A stretch of DNA of 64,000 nt from Micromonospora globbae. GTDB lineage: Bacteria; Actinomycetota; Actinomycetes; Mycobacteriales; Micromonosporaceae. The position numbers and the translations under genes are program-made. Under the pieces are notes generated by a model. That model did not search any database and was not told the origin of the DNA. It saw nothing but the letters and a program-made list of their open reading frames with translations. Positions 9,164 through 17,840 of this stretch are shown piece by piece (the first letter of the stretch is position 1; every line of letters begins with the position of its first letter). The DNA is taken from assembly GCF_003610785.1 (NCBI RefSeq), contig NZ_RAQQ01000001.1, positions 1 through 64,000 of the forward strand. Reading direction: 5' to 3'.

Positions 9164-9608
9164 CACCGGGGACGTCGCAGGTCTGACATCGGTCCCGACC
9201 AGTCACCGCCTCCGCGGGCTCGCCGGCATCGGCGTGCTCGCCACGCTCGCGGCGATGGTGGCCACCACCCTCGCCGCCGCGCTCGCCCAGGCCATGGGTG
9301 TCGACTTCGAGATCCCCGACGGCGGGCAGGCGATCCCGTTGCCCGGGTTCGCCGTGGTGACCGGCTTCTTCTCGGTCGTGGGCGTCGTCATCGCCGTCGC
9401 CCTCTTCCGTTGGAGCGGGCGCCCCGCCGACCGGTTCCTGTGGACGGCAGTGACGCTGACCGCGATCTCGCTGGTCCCGCCCCTCATCTCGGGGGCGAAC
9501 ACCGCCACCGCCACGGCCCTCCTCGGGCTGCACCTCGTCCCTGCGGCGGTGATGATCCCGACCCTGACGCGGAGCCTCCGCACCCGAAGCACCATGGCCA
9601 GAGAGTGA
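9147..9608 (+). CDS. DUF6069-type membrane protein
   Basis: A 153-aa integral membrane protein with four predicted helices (about 25-50, 65-90, 98-118, 122-142). Its pattern of PLPGFAVVTGFFSVVGVVIA, then TLTAISLVPP, then LLGLHLVPAAVMIPTL matches the DUF6069 family common in actinomycetes. It overlaps the preceding small gene by 17 bp and shares the sigma-factor operon. It may be a target or membrane partner of that sigma factor; its activity is unknown. Confidence 0.75.
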   Translation: MNSVDDTGDVAGLTSVPTSHRLRGLAGIGVLATLAAMVATTLAAALAQAMGVDFEIPDGGQAIPLPGFAVVTGFFSVVGVVIAVALFRWSGRPADRFLWTAVTLTAISLVPPLISGANTATATALLGLHLVPAAVMIPTLTRSLRTRSTMARE

Positions 9609-9784
9609 CCGACGGGTGACTTATCGTCGGACAGCGGGTCAGTCGATCGACTGTTTCCCGAGGCAACCGTCGCTTGTGTCAACACCGCCGGTGGAGGGCG
9701 TCTGCGGGAAGCTCGTGAGAGCGTCGATGGCACTGCGCTCAGTACGGGGCAGCGCGACACCAGAGCTGGGAGACCTCCACACCG

Positions 9785-10642
9785 ATGACGACCCCCTACG
9801 ATCCTGCCCAGAACCAGCCCGGCCAGCAGTCGGTGCCGCCGACTGCCCAGTTCCCGCAGGTTCCGGGCGGCCAGTACCCGCCGCCGGCACCCGGCCAGTA
9901 CCCACCGCCGGCAAGCGGGCAGTATCCCCCGCCGCCTCCCGGGCAGTACCCGCCGCCTCCCAACGCCAAGAAGCGTCCCGCCTGGGTGCTTCCGACCCTC
10001 ATCGGTGTCGGCGTGTTCGTGCTGCTGTGCTGCGGCGGACCTCTGGTGCTCGGCCTGGTCAGCGAGGACAAGAAGAACGATGGTGTCTCCGCCAGCAAGG
10101 AGATCCCCGCCGCCGATCCCAGCACCTCCGCACCAAGCGCGGCGGCCCCGAGCGCGGCGGCTGCAGCCCCGACAACGAGCTCGGCGGCGCCGACACCGGC
10201 GAAGACCACCGCTGCCCCGGCGCCGGCGAAGCCGAAGACCTTCGGCGTCGGCGACAAGGTCCGCGGTGGCGACTTCGAGTTCACCGTCAACGGCGTGAAG
10301 TGCGGCATCACCCAGGTCGGCAGCAGCTACTTCAACCACAAGGCACAGGGCACCTTCTGTCGAGTCAGCGTGACCGTCAAGAACGTCACCAAGAGCGCCC
10401 ACCTGTTCCACGCCGACGGCACCATCACGGCGCAGGACGCCTCCGGCCGGGAGTACGACGTCGACGGGGAAGCCGCCATCTACGGCAACGACGACGCCAA
10501 GGGCTTCCTCGATGAGATCAACCCGGGCAACTCGGTGAAGGCGAACGTCTACTTCGACGTGCCGAAGGGCACGAAGCTCAAAACCATCACGTTCGACGCC
10601 GGCCTGTTCACCTTCGCCGAGGACGCCGTCGTCACCCTCTGA
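9785..10642 (+). CDS. membrane-anchored DUF4352-type protein with proline-rich N-terminus
   Basis: 285 aa. Residues 1-60 are cytoplasmic and built of GQYPPP-type repeats. A membrane helix follows (WVLPTLIGVGVFVLLCCGGPLVLGL in two halves, about 66-90). An Ala/Pro/Ser/Thr-rich spacer (about 100-150) leads to an extracytoplasmic beta domain typical of DUF4352 (VGDKVRGGDFEFTVNGVKCG, FCRVSVTVKNV, VYFDVPKGTKL). Cys residues near 177 and 195 could form a disulphide. These proteins are Telokin/immunoglobulin-like cell-surface proteins of unknown ligand. It is monocistronic, followed by a strong hairpin. Confidence 0.75.
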   Translation: MTTPYDPAQNQPGQQSVPPTAQFPQVPGGQYPPPAPGQYPPPASGQYPPPPPGQYPPPPNAKKRPAWVLPTLIGVGVFVLLCCGGPLVLGLVSEDKKNDGVSASKEIPAADPSTSAPSAAAPSAAAAAPTTSSAAPTPAKTTAAPAPAKPKTFGVGDKVRGGDFEFTVNGVKCGITQVGSSYFNHKAQGTFCRVSVTVKNVTKSAHLFHADGTITAQDASGREYDVDGEAAIYGNDDAKGFLDEINPGNSVKANVYFDVPKGTKLKTITFDAGLFTFAEDAVVTL

Positions 10643-10681
10643 CCGGCCGCCGGGCAGAGTGGTGACCTGCGAACACCACCG

Positions 10682-10710
10682 ACTGCCCCCGGAGATCCTC
10701 CGGGGGCAGT
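10682..10710. terminator. 13-bp stem hairpin after the DUF4352 gene
   Basis: Perfect arms ACTGCCCCCGGAG and CTCCGGGGGCAGT are separated by the triloop ATC, 39 bp after the stop codon. There is no U-tract, as is usual for actinomycete terminators. Confidence 0.75.
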
Positions 10711-10840
10711 CGCGGATGCCGCCGATGCCGACGCCGACCGGTTCTGGAGGGGCACCGGTTCCCGGGCTGTGGCGTACCGGCGGTGATCGCCGCCGTGCCT
10801 CATGCTGGCCCAGGACCCGAGCGCTACAGGAGCGGTGACG

Positions 10841-11485
10841 ATGAAACTGACGACCGTCACGAACGTCTCCCTCGACGGGGTGACGCAGGGACATCGACGG
10901 ATCGATGCGGGGACGCATCGCGAGCGCGGCGGGCCGAGCGGGGAGGGCGCCGGCGGATTCACGCGCTTCGGGTGGGCCCCGCCGCTCCTCGACGACGAGG
11001 CGTCGGCGTTCATCGGCCACGCGTTCCAGCGCGCGGACGCGTTCCTCTTCGGCCGGCGGACCTACGAGATCTTCGCCGCCTCCTGGGGAGCGGGCATGGA
11101 TCCCGGAAACCCCGTGGGAGAGGCGTTGAACGCGCGACCCAAGTATGTCGCCTCGACCACGCTCACCGACCCGCGATGGGCGAACACGACAGTCCTGTCC
11201 GGCGACGTGGCGGCCGCCATCGGTGAGCTGCGCGCCGAGCCGGACGGTGAACTGCAGGTGTGGGGCAGTGGCACCCTGGTCCGCTGGCTGCTCCACCGCC
11301 GGCTGGTCGACGAGATCGTCCTGCTCACCTATCCCGTGATCGTCGGCCAGGGCACGCGGCTCTTCCCCACCGCTGGCCCGGACGTGGGACTGGAACTGGT
11401 CGACCTGCGGTCCACCCCGCGGGGTATGACGATCCAGACCTACCGCACCACGGGTCGACCGCGGTACGAGACGACCACGAGCTGA
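10841..11485 (+). CDS. dihydrofolate reductase-fold (RibD C-terminal domain) protein
   Basis: 214 aa, beginning MKLTTVTNVSLDGVTQG. Family marks include ADAFLFGRRTYEIF (near 65), KYVASTTL, ELQVWGSGTLVRWLL (NADPH-site glycines) and DEIVLLTYPVIVGQGTRLF. This is the 'dihydrofolate reductase family protein' group common in actinomycetes, most related to the RibD reductase domain. Substrate unknown; true folate reduction is unlikely. AGGAG (10828-10832) sits 8 nt before the ATG. It appears monocistronic. Confidence 0.85.
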   Translation: MKLTTVTNVSLDGVTQGHRRIDAGTHRERGGPSGEGAGGFTRFGWAPPLLDDEASAFIGHAFQRADAFLFGRRTYEIFAASWGAGMDPGNPVGEALNARPKYVASTTLTDPRWANTTVLSGDVAAAIGELRAEPDGELQVWGSGTLVRWLLHRRLVDEIVLLTYPVIVGQGTRLFPTAGPDVGLELVDLRSTPRGMTIQTYRTTGRPRYETTTS

Positions 11486-11513
11486 AGTCTCCTGCACAAA
11501 AACGGGGAGCCGT

Positions 11514-11984
11514 TCAGCGAGCGGTGTCCTTCATGGTGAGGCCGGCGTCCTCGAGGACCTCCCGGCCCGCCCAGCCGCCCGCCAGCGGATAGGCGGAGCC
11601 ATGTCTCATCGCGTCTTCCAACGGGAGCGCCCACAGGTGCTCGATGAGCAGAAGGACCAGATTGCTGCCCGGCGGGAGGCTGACCTTGGGATCCGGGATG
11701 GGGGTTCCCTGCACGAGGAAGCCGGAGGAATCCGTCGTGTAGGAGTTGAGAACCCGGCTAGCGCCGGCCGTTCGCAACATCCTCCGGATGAGTTCTCCGT
11801 CCCAGTCGCTGACCCCGTCGATCGCATGTTCGGTGATGGTGCGGTCCCTGGCCCTGCTGATGGCGTAGACGTCGAGCAGCCGGACGGCGTCACTGGATCG
11901 GAGCAGGTTGATCTGCTGCCCGATCTCCTGGGGCAGGTCGTCCTGCCTGTAGCCGATGGCGAGGATCTGCACGGCACCGATCAC
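11514..11984 (-). CDS. DUF6325-type protein
   Basis: 156 aa from the GTG at 11984, chosen because GGAAGGGG lies about 8 nt upstream. The start (VIGAVQILAIGY) and segment INLLRSSDAVRLLDVYAISRARD resemble DUF6325/DUF1269-like proteins, which share a beta-alpha ferredoxin-like unit. The C-terminus (LVLLLIEHLWALPLEDAM, then AGREVLEDAG) fits the same family. Function unknown. It is convergent with the DHFR-fold gene (29 bp between stops). Confidence 0.6.
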   Translation of the reverse strand: MIGAVQILAIGYRQDDLPQEIGQQINLLRSSDAVRLLDVYAISRARDRTITEHAIDGVSDWDGELIRRMLRTAGASRVLNSYTTDSSGFLVQGTPIPDPKVSLPPGSNLVLLLIEHLWALPLEDAMRHGSAYPLAGGWAGREVLEDAGLTMKDTAR

Positions 11985-12059
11985 GACCGACCCCTTCCGG
12001 GCGACGATGGCGGACCCTGCGCCCACCACCGCCGACGCCTACCCGCGCCGATGCCGCAC

Positions 12060-12131
12060 AAACGGGGCCGCGCGAGCATCCCGAAACGGGGCCGCGCGAG
12101 CATCCCGAAACGGGGCCGCGCGAGCATCCCG
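12060..12131. repeat. three perfect tandem copies of a 24-bp unit
   Basis: The unit (starts AAACGGGGCC, ends GAGCATCCCG) occurs at 12060-12083, 12084-12107 and 12108-12131 without mismatch. It lies between the DUF6325 start and the M14 peptidase stop. Perfect identity suggests a recent slippage or duplication event. Confidence 0.9.
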
Positions 12132-12187
12132 GCTCGGGGAGCGGGGCCGCAGCGACGGCCAGGATCGCCAGATCCCGCGCGACCGGA

Positions 12188-12226
12188 ACGTCGGCTGCGG
12201 CGCCTGGGTGGCACCGCAGCCGACGT
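12188..12226. terminator. 13-bp stem hairpin downstream of the M14 peptidase gene
   Basis: Arms ACGTCGGCTGCGG (12188-12200) and CCGCAGCCGACGT (12214-12226) pair perfectly around a 13-nt loop, about 50 bp past the leftward stop. A second 22-bp palindrome (12250-12271) abuts the stop codon itself. Confidence 0.75.
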
Positions 12227-12273
12227 GGTCGTCCAGGCCGGTGGTCGACCCGGCCGGTCCGGACCGGCCGGCC

Positions 12274-14928
12274 CTACCGGAAGAGGCCGGCGAGTTGTCC
12301 GGCGCCGACGTCCTGCCCCGCGCCGTTGTACATGGCGTTCGTGACCACCGTCCAGGCGGCGCGAGGCCAGGTGCGGAAGGTGATGTGGCCGCCGGCGATG
12401 GTGGCCTCGCCCTCGCCCACCTCGAAGGTGGCGATGTTCGTGGCCCCGCCGATGGCGGCGCTGCCGTGGGCGTAGCCGCTCACGAGCAGGTCGTCCTTGT
12501 CCGGGTACGTGGCGGCCACCCGCGCGTCGCCGGTCACGGTGAAGGCCGCGTCGTTGTTGAACCAGGTCGGCCACGACTCGGGCATTCCCCAGGCCGCGGG
12601 CACGTCCGGGTCGTAGCGCTGCTCCAGCAGCGCGCCGGGCACGTTGAACGCGCTCCGGTCGGTGGGCGTGACGTTCCGGACGGGCAGGCCGAGCGACGTG
12701 GCGGCGGTGGTGGACGCGCTGCCGAGCGCGACGAGGTTGCCGCCGGCGTTCACGAACTGCTTCAGCTTGTCGAGCCCGTCGGGTACGCCCCGGGCCCAGT
12801 GGAACTCGGCGGGGTTCTTCGCGGGGTCGAGACCGCGGGTGATGGTGTTCGCCGAGATGCCCGGGGCGAGCACGATGGTGTCGTACCGGCCGCTGAGGTC
12901 GGCGTAGTCGTCGGCGCTGACGACCTGGTAGTTCACGCCGATCTGGTCGAACATCCACATCATCCACCCGCCGGGCATGTTGTTGGCCCCGCGGATCAGA
13001 CCCACCCGGGTCTTGTCCTTCAGCTTGATCGCGTCGACCTTCGGCACGGTCCGGGTGGCGTACACCGGCAGGCCGGTCTCCTGGCTGGCCCTGGTCAGCA
13101 CCTGGCGCGCCTTCGGGTCCTTCGCGGGTACGAGCAGCGCACCGGCGGGCAGGGTCCGGCCGTCGACGCGGATGCCCGCCTTGGCGCGGTACGTCGGCAC
13201 GGCCGCGTCCTGCAGGTCGGCGATGACCTGGCTGAGGCCGTACGAGGTGGGGCTGAGGACGTAGGCGCCCGTCTGGCCGGGGTGGGCCGGCATCGGCTGC
13301 CGCACCGGCTCGACGCCCCGGATCCGGGTCGTGACGGCCCCGAAGGGCTCCGCCACGGCGTCGACGTCGACGCCCATGAGGAGGGCGAGGTTGTCGGTCG
13401 TCTCGCTGTACGGCATGATCAGCGGGCACTCGGCGCACTTGCGCGCGCTGTCCGGGTACGTGTCGATCCGAAGGAGTTGGTCGACCCACCGGCCCATCGG
13501 CTGGTTCGTCCGGAGGATGTAGGAGCCCTGCGGGTACGTCCTGCCGCCCGCGGTGAACGGCTTCGTGGCCCGGTCGATCTCCACCTGACCGAGGTCGAAG
13601 ATCTTCAGCATGTCGTAGAGGGCGTACGGGTCGCGCTGGTCCGCCGGGACGACGTACGCGTACGGGCCGCCGTTCCACGTCTCACTGTTGCGGTTCGACA
13701 GGTAGAGGTTGTTGTAGAGCCACGACGTGGGGTCGCCGGACACCGTCTTCATGCCGGAGTACGCCGCCGAGGACCCGTACTCCACGATCTGCTTGAGCGA
13801 CCAGGTCTTGCGGTCGTACGGCATCACGGAGCGCAACGTCTTGTCGGCGGGCTCCAGGACGGTGTCGGACGTGTAGGTGTACGCGAGATCCCGGACCGAC
13901 GCGATTTCGGTCAGCCAGGTCGACGTGCCGAGGAACGGGCTGTGGCCGATGACGTCGGCGTTCCAGAGAATGCCGTACGCGTCATTCCACTTCGAGCCCT
14001 TCTTGCCCTCCGCCACGAGGTCGCGCTGGGTCTGCTGGCCGAGGGAATTGGAGGCGGAGACGACGATGGGGTCCAACGTCTCGGACATCGGCTCGTCCCA
14101 CGGCGGCGACCAGATCCGCGGCGAGTTCACTCCCGCCTGGTGCATGTAGTGCTGGGCGACCGGTCGGTACTTCTGCTCCAGCCGGACCCGGGTCCGCGAC
14201 TCCTTCTGGGTCATCATGAACCAGTCCCGGTTGTTGTCGTGCCCGGCGTAGTGGTGGTACAGATCGGGATAGGTCCGGTTGAAATCGGTGCCCGCCGTCT
14301 TGTTGAAGTGGTCGACCACCAGGTGCTGTCCGTCCGGGTTCTGGGACGGGACGACGAGCAGGACCAGGTTGTCGAGGACCTGCCGGGTGAACTCGGAGTT
14401 CTCCGTCGCCAGGCGGTGCACCACGTCGACGAGGGACTGGGTGGCGCCGACCTCGGTCGAGTGGATCGTCGCCTCGATGTAGTAGACGGGCCGGCTCTTC
14501 GCGGCGAGCTGCCTCGCGTACTCGTCCATCGGCATGCGCGCCCGGCTCGCCTCGGCGCGCATGACCCGCGGGTCGGACAGGCGCTTGTTGATGTCGAGGA
14601 TCTGGTCGATCCGCTTGAGATTGTGTCTGCTGCTCAGGAGCAGCACCGGGAACTCGTTGCCGAGTGTCGTCCGGTCCACGACCTGGTACTCGACCTCGTC
14701 CGAGCGGTCCGCGACGAGCGTGAAGTAGCGCTTGACGCTGCCGAAGTCGGCGAGCTTGCCCTCGTCGCCCATCTCGAAGCCGAAGAACTGCTTCGGCGTC
14801 GGCACCCCCTTGACCTTGACGTCGACCCGAGTCGATGGTCGGTCGAGCACCTGGGCCTGCACCGGAACAGCCGCGAGCCCCACCAGGGCCGTGGCAGCCA
14901 CCACGGCGGTCACGTGCCGTAACCTCAT
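12274..14928 (-). CDS. secreted M14-family zinc carboxypeptidase
   Basis: 884 aa from the ATG at 14928, which has GGAGGAGG just upstream; an ATG at 14967 lacks this. Residues 1-26 (MRLRHVTAVVAATALVGLAA...) are a Sec signal ending QAQ. The metallopeptidase domain shows IHSTEVG with the HxxE zinc pair at H156/E159, then VVPSQNPDG, FNRTYPDLY and QHYMHQ. The C-terminal half (PQGSYILRTNQPMGRWVDQLL; DYADLSGRYDTIVLAPG; AGGNLVALGS) looks like a glutamine-amidotransferase-like beta-alpha domain found in large actinomycete M14 proteins. It probably trims extracellular peptides. It appears monocistronic, with a terminator downstream. Confidence 0.85.
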   Translation of the reverse strand: MRLRHVTAVVAATALVGLAAVPVQAQVLDRPSTRVDVKVKGVPTPKQFFGFEMGDEGKLADFGSVKRYFTLVADRSDEVEYQVVDRTTLGNEFPVLLLSSRHNLKRIDQILDINKRLSDPRVMRAEASRARMPMDEYARQLAAKSRPVYYIEATIHSTEVGATQSLVDVVHRLATENSEFTRQVLDNLVLLVVPSQNPDGQHLVVDHFNKTAGTDFNRTYPDLYHHYAGHDNNRDWFMMTQKESRTRVRLEQKYRPVAQHYMHQAGVNSPRIWSPPWDEPMSETLDPIVVSASNSLGQQTQRDLVAEGKKGSKWNDAYGILWNADVIGHSPFLGTSTWLTEIASVRDLAYTYTSDTVLEPADKTLRSVMPYDRKTWSLKQIVEYGSSAAYSGMKTVSGDPTSWLYNNLYLSNRNSETWNGGPYAYVVPADQRDPYALYDMLKIFDLGQVEIDRATKPFTAGGRTYPQGSYILRTNQPMGRWVDQLLRIDTYPDSARKCAECPLIMPYSETTDNLALLMGVDVDAVAEPFGAVTTRIRGVEPVRQPMPAHPGQTGAYVLSPTSYGLSQVIADLQDAAVPTYRAKAGIRVDGRTLPAGALLVPAKDPKARQVLTRASQETGLPVYATRTVPKVDAIKLKDKTRVGLIRGANNMPGGWMMWMFDQIGVNYQVVSADDYADLSGRYDTIVLAPGISANTITRGLDPAKNPAEFHWARGVPDGLDKLKQFVNAGGNLVALGSASTTAATSLGLPVRNVTPTDRSAFNVPGALLEQRYDPDVPAAWGMPESWPTWFNNDAAFTVTGDARVAATYPDKDDLLVSGYAHGSAAIGGATNIATFEVGEGEATIAGGHITFRTWPRAAWTVVTNAMYNGAGQDVGAGQLAGLFR

Positions 14929-15111
14929 CCCGCCTCCTCCCAGGGGAACTGGTGAGGACAGGGTCACGGCGAGATCACGAACCGGTCAATCATTACCAAT
15001 GGGTAGCGCCGAAACAGAGACGATCTTCTTTCTGTCGACCATTTTCGCTGCCATTCGTCCGCCGGGCCGCGTCCGTTCTCGGCTTTGATCCACACCGATA
15101 CGGAATCGCGG

Positions 15112-15146
15112 CCCGGCGCCCGGCACCCGCACGCGCGGGCGCCGGG
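15112..15146. terminator. 11-bp stem hairpin at the end of the ABC-2 exporter operon
   Basis: Arms CCCGGCGCCCG (15112-15122) and CGGGCGCCGGG (15136-15146) directly abut the leftward stop at 15147. The rest of the 15147-14929 gap is relatively AT-rich and shows no gene. Confidence 0.7.
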
Positions 15147-16772
15147 TCAGCTCGGCACGTCGCGGTGGCGGAACGCGGCCACGCCCGCCGCGACGAGCAC
15201 CGCCGCCACCGCCACGAGCACCGCGAGCGGCAGCACGGTCGGGTCGACCGCGGGCACGGACGGGACGTGGGTGAACGGCGAGACGTCGAGCGCGGCCTGC
15301 GGCAGATCCAGCACGGCGCCGAGCTGCCCGAGCAGCAGGAACGCCAGCAGGGCCGTCCAGGACAGCACCACCGACCAACGGGGCAGCAGCCCGAACAGCG
15401 CCGTCACCACCCCGGCCACCACGAGCAGGGCCGGCAGGCGCAGCGCCGCGGCGCCGCCCAGCACCACCGTCTCCCCGAGCACGTCGCCGGAGACGATGCC
15501 GTAACCGAGGCCGGTCGTGGCCCCGGCGAGCAGCAGCAGGGCGAGCGCGCCGAGCACCGCGGCGGCGACCTGCGTGCCCAGCCAGCGGCCGCGGCTCACC
15601 GCGGTGGCGAGGACCGCTTCGAGGATCCCGTCGCTCTCGTCGGCGCGGACCCGCAGCAGGGCCTGCACGACGTACGCCCCGATGGTGAGCGCGAACAGCG
15701 CGAGCATCGCGGCGAGGTAGGCGTCGACGAGGTTCGCGCCGCCACCCATGGCGGCGATGGCCTCGGCGGCCGCCGGGTTCTCCGCGATCATGGTGTTGAA
15801 CTCGTCGGCGGCCACGCCCATGCAGAAGCCGACGACGCCCACGCCGACGGCCCAGCCGAGCAGCGCGCCGCGCTGCAACCGCCAGGCCAGCCCGGCGGGG
15901 CTCAGCAGCGACGCCGGGGCGCGCGCCGGCCCGCGGCGCGGCGCGACGAGGCCGGCGCCGAGGTCGCGCCGCTCCGCCAGGGCGTACGCGACCGCGACCG
16001 CGACGACCAGCAGCGCCACCGGCAGGGCGAGGGTCCACCACTGCTCGCCACCGAAGGCCCGCACCTGGTTGCCCCACCCGAGCGGGGAGAGCCAGGACGG
16101 CCAGGCGCTGTCCACCCGGGTGCCGTCGGCGTTCACGTCGCCGAAGACGTCGCCCGCGGCGCGCAGGAGGAACGCGAGGCCCACGGAGGCGGCGGCGAGC
16201 GCGTTGGCGCCGCGGGAGGTGACGGTGATCTGGGCGGTGACCGCGGCGACGCCGGTGAACGCGAGGCCCACACCGCCGATCGCGGCGGCCGCCGCGACGC
16301 AGCCGGCCACCGGCAGGCCCGTGCCGGCGAGGGCGAGCGCTAGCAGGGCGGCGGACAGCACGTTCACCCCGACGACGACCAGCAGCGCGGCGGTGAGCAG
16401 CGCGTACCGGCCGACCACGGAGGCGCCGAGGAGTTCGGCGCGGCCGGTCTCCTCGTTCTGGCGGGTGTGCCGCACGACCGCGAACGTGCTGAGCAGCGCG
16501 ACGGTCACCGCGAGCGTCACGTACGTCTCGGCGACCACCACGGCGCCGAGGTCCGCGCCGGCTATCGGGCCGTTGAACGCGCGGGCGACGAGGCTGGACG
16601 CCGATGTGGTGGCGTAGCCGTGGCGTGCCGCGTCGTCCGGGTAGACGCCGGACACGCTGGCGGCCAGCGCGTACCCCAGCAGGGGCGTGCCGATCAGCCA
16701 GATGCCGAGCCGGACGCGGTCGCGGCGCAGGACCAGGCGGGTCAGCCGGCCGGTGCCGGCGAACGCGCTCAT
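15147..16772 (-). CDS. ABC-2 exporter permease (polyketide-antibiotic exporter family)
   Basis: 541 aa with about 12 hydrophobic helices arranged as two similar halves (about 15-260 and 300-535), typical of the actinomycete 'exporter of polyketide antibiotics' permeases. Landmarks are [20 protein letters not shown] at the start, [17 protein letters not shown] in half one and [20 protein letters not shown] in half two. The ATG at 16772 overlaps the ATPase stop by 4 bp, so the two form one transporter. Substrate unknown; no biosynthetic cluster is adjacent. Regulation is presumably by the divergent TetR protein. Confidence 0.85.
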   Translation of the reverse strand: MSAFAGTGRLTRLVLRRDRVRLGIWLIGTPLLGYALAASVSGVYPDDAARHGYATTSASSLVARAFNGPIAGADLGAVVVAETYVTLAVTVALLSTFAVVRHTRQNEETGRAELLGASVVGRYALLTAALLVVVGVNVLSAALLALALAGTGLPVAGCVAAAAAIGGVGLAFTGVAAVTAQITVTSRGANALAAASVGLAFLLRAAGDVFGDVNADGTRVDSAWPSWLSPLGWGNQVRAFGGEQWWTLALPVALLVVAVAVAYALAERRDLGAGLVAPRRGPARAPASLLSPAGLAWRLQRGALLGWAVGVGVVGFCMGVAADEFNTMIAENPAAAEAIAAMGGGANLVDAYLAAMLALFALTIGAYVVQALLRVRADESDGILEAVLATAVSRGRWLGTQVAAAVLGALALLLLAGATTGLGYGIVSGDVLGETVVLGGAAALRLPALLVVAGVVTALFGLLPRWSVVLSWTALLAFLLLGQLGAVLDLPQAALDVSPFTHVPSVPAVDPTVLPLAVLVAVAAVLVAAGVAAFRHRDVPS

Positions 16773-17710
16773 CGCAGGGCCGCCCGGGACTCGGAGGACG
16801 CGGCGCCGGCCGTCGCGTGCCCGTCGGCGGCGTCGGCGCCGTAGTGCCGCAGGAACAGCTCCTCCAGGGTGGGTGGGGCGCTGGTCAGCGCCCGCACGCC
16901 GAAGCGCACGAGGTGCCCGAGCAGCTCGTCGAGGTGCGCCGGTTCGACCTCCAGGTGGGTGCGTCCGTCGACGTCGCGGACGGCGTGCACGCCGGGCAGC
17001 GCCTCGAGCCCGGTCAGCGGGCGGGCGGTCTCGACGGTCACCGCGGTGCGGGTGAGGTGACGAAGCTCGGCGAGGGTGCCGGACTCGACACTGCGCCCCT
17101 CGCGGATGATGCTGACCCGGTCGCAGAGGGCCTCGACCTCGGCGAGCACGTGGCTGGAGAGCAGCACGGTGCCGCCCTCCCGCTTGATCCGCCGGACCTC
17201 GTCCTGGAACACGGCCTCCATGAGGGGGTCGAGGCCGGAGGTCGGCTCGTCGAGCACGTACAGCTCGACGTCGGAGGCGAACGCCGCCACGATGGCGACC
17301 TTCTGCCGGTTGCCCTTGGAGTACGTGCGGCAGGTGCGGGTGGGGTCGAGGTCGAAGCGCTCCAGCAGCTCGTCGCGGCGACGCCGGTCCAGGCCGCCGC
17401 GGAGCTGCCCGAACAGGTCGATCGCCTCGCCCCCGGACAGGTTCGGCCAGAGACTCACGTCGCCCGGCACGTACGCCAGCCGCCGGTGCAGCCGCACCGC
17501 GTCGCGCCAGGGGTCGGCGCCGAGCACCCGCACCTCGCCGGAGTCGCGGCGCAGCAGCCCGAGCAGGATCCGGATGGTGGTGGACTTCCCGGCGCCGTTG
17601 GGGCCGAGGAAGCCGTGCACCTCCCCCGGTTCCACCCGCAGGTCGAGCCCGTCGAGCGCGCGGACGGCGCCGAAGGTCTTGACCAGGTTGTCGATCGCGA
17701 TGACGGCCAT
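16769..17710 (-). CDS. ABC-2 exporter ATP-binding subunit
   Basis: 313 aa with Walker [10 protein letters not shown] (near residue 38), signature [11 protein letters not shown], Walker [16 protein letters not shown] and the H-loop [11 protein letters not shown]. The C-terminal 90 residues are the usual drug-exporter (DrrA-like) extension. It powers the permease encoded immediately downstream. GGGAGGGG precedes the ATG. It is transcribed away from the TetR gene; a TetR-type operator lies between them. Confidence 0.9.
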   Translation of the reverse strand: MAVIAIDNLVKTFGAVRALDGLDLRVEPGEVHGFLGPNGAGKSTTIRILLGLLRRDSGEVRVLGADPWRDAVRLHRRLAYVPGDVSLWPNLSGGEAIDLFGQLRGGLDRRRRDELLERFDLDPTRTCRTYSKGNRQKVAIVAAFASDVELYVLDEPTSGLDPLMEAVFQDEVRRIKREGGTVLLSSHVLAEVEALCDRVSIIREGRSVESGTLAELRHLTRTAVTVETARPLTGLEALPGVHAVRDVDGRTHLEVEPAHLDELLGHLVRFGVRALTSAPPTLEELFLRHYGADAADGHATAGAASSESRAALR

Positions 17711-17769
17711 GGCCCCTCCCGGGGGTGACGCGTGAAGCCGGACGGATGAGACATCGACGCCTCCACTGT

Positions 17770-17786
17770 ACTGACCGGCGGTCAGT
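17770..17786. promoter_or_regulatory. TetR-type operator, ACTGACCGGCGGTCAGT
   Basis: Seven-base arms ACTGACC and GGTCAGT flank a GGC centre, lying in the 130-bp gap between the divergent exporter operon and the TetR gene. The size and symmetry match operators of TetR regulators that control their neighbouring exporter. Confidence 0.75.
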
Positions 17787-17840
17787 CAGATCAACGGTGA
17801 CCCCGGCCACCGGTCAGGACGGGCGACTAGGCTTGCCGGC

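Noticed and set aside
11956..14922. Plus-strand open frame of about 990 codons opposite the M14 peptidase
   Set aside because: Same antisense GC artefact; the minus strand encodes a complete peptidase with zinc motif and signal peptide.
15147..17810. One long frame spanning both ABC-2 exporter genes
   Set aside because: Only the permease part (15147-16772) reads as a protein in this frame. The ATPase lies in another frame with its own start, overlapping by 4 bp; there is no fusion.
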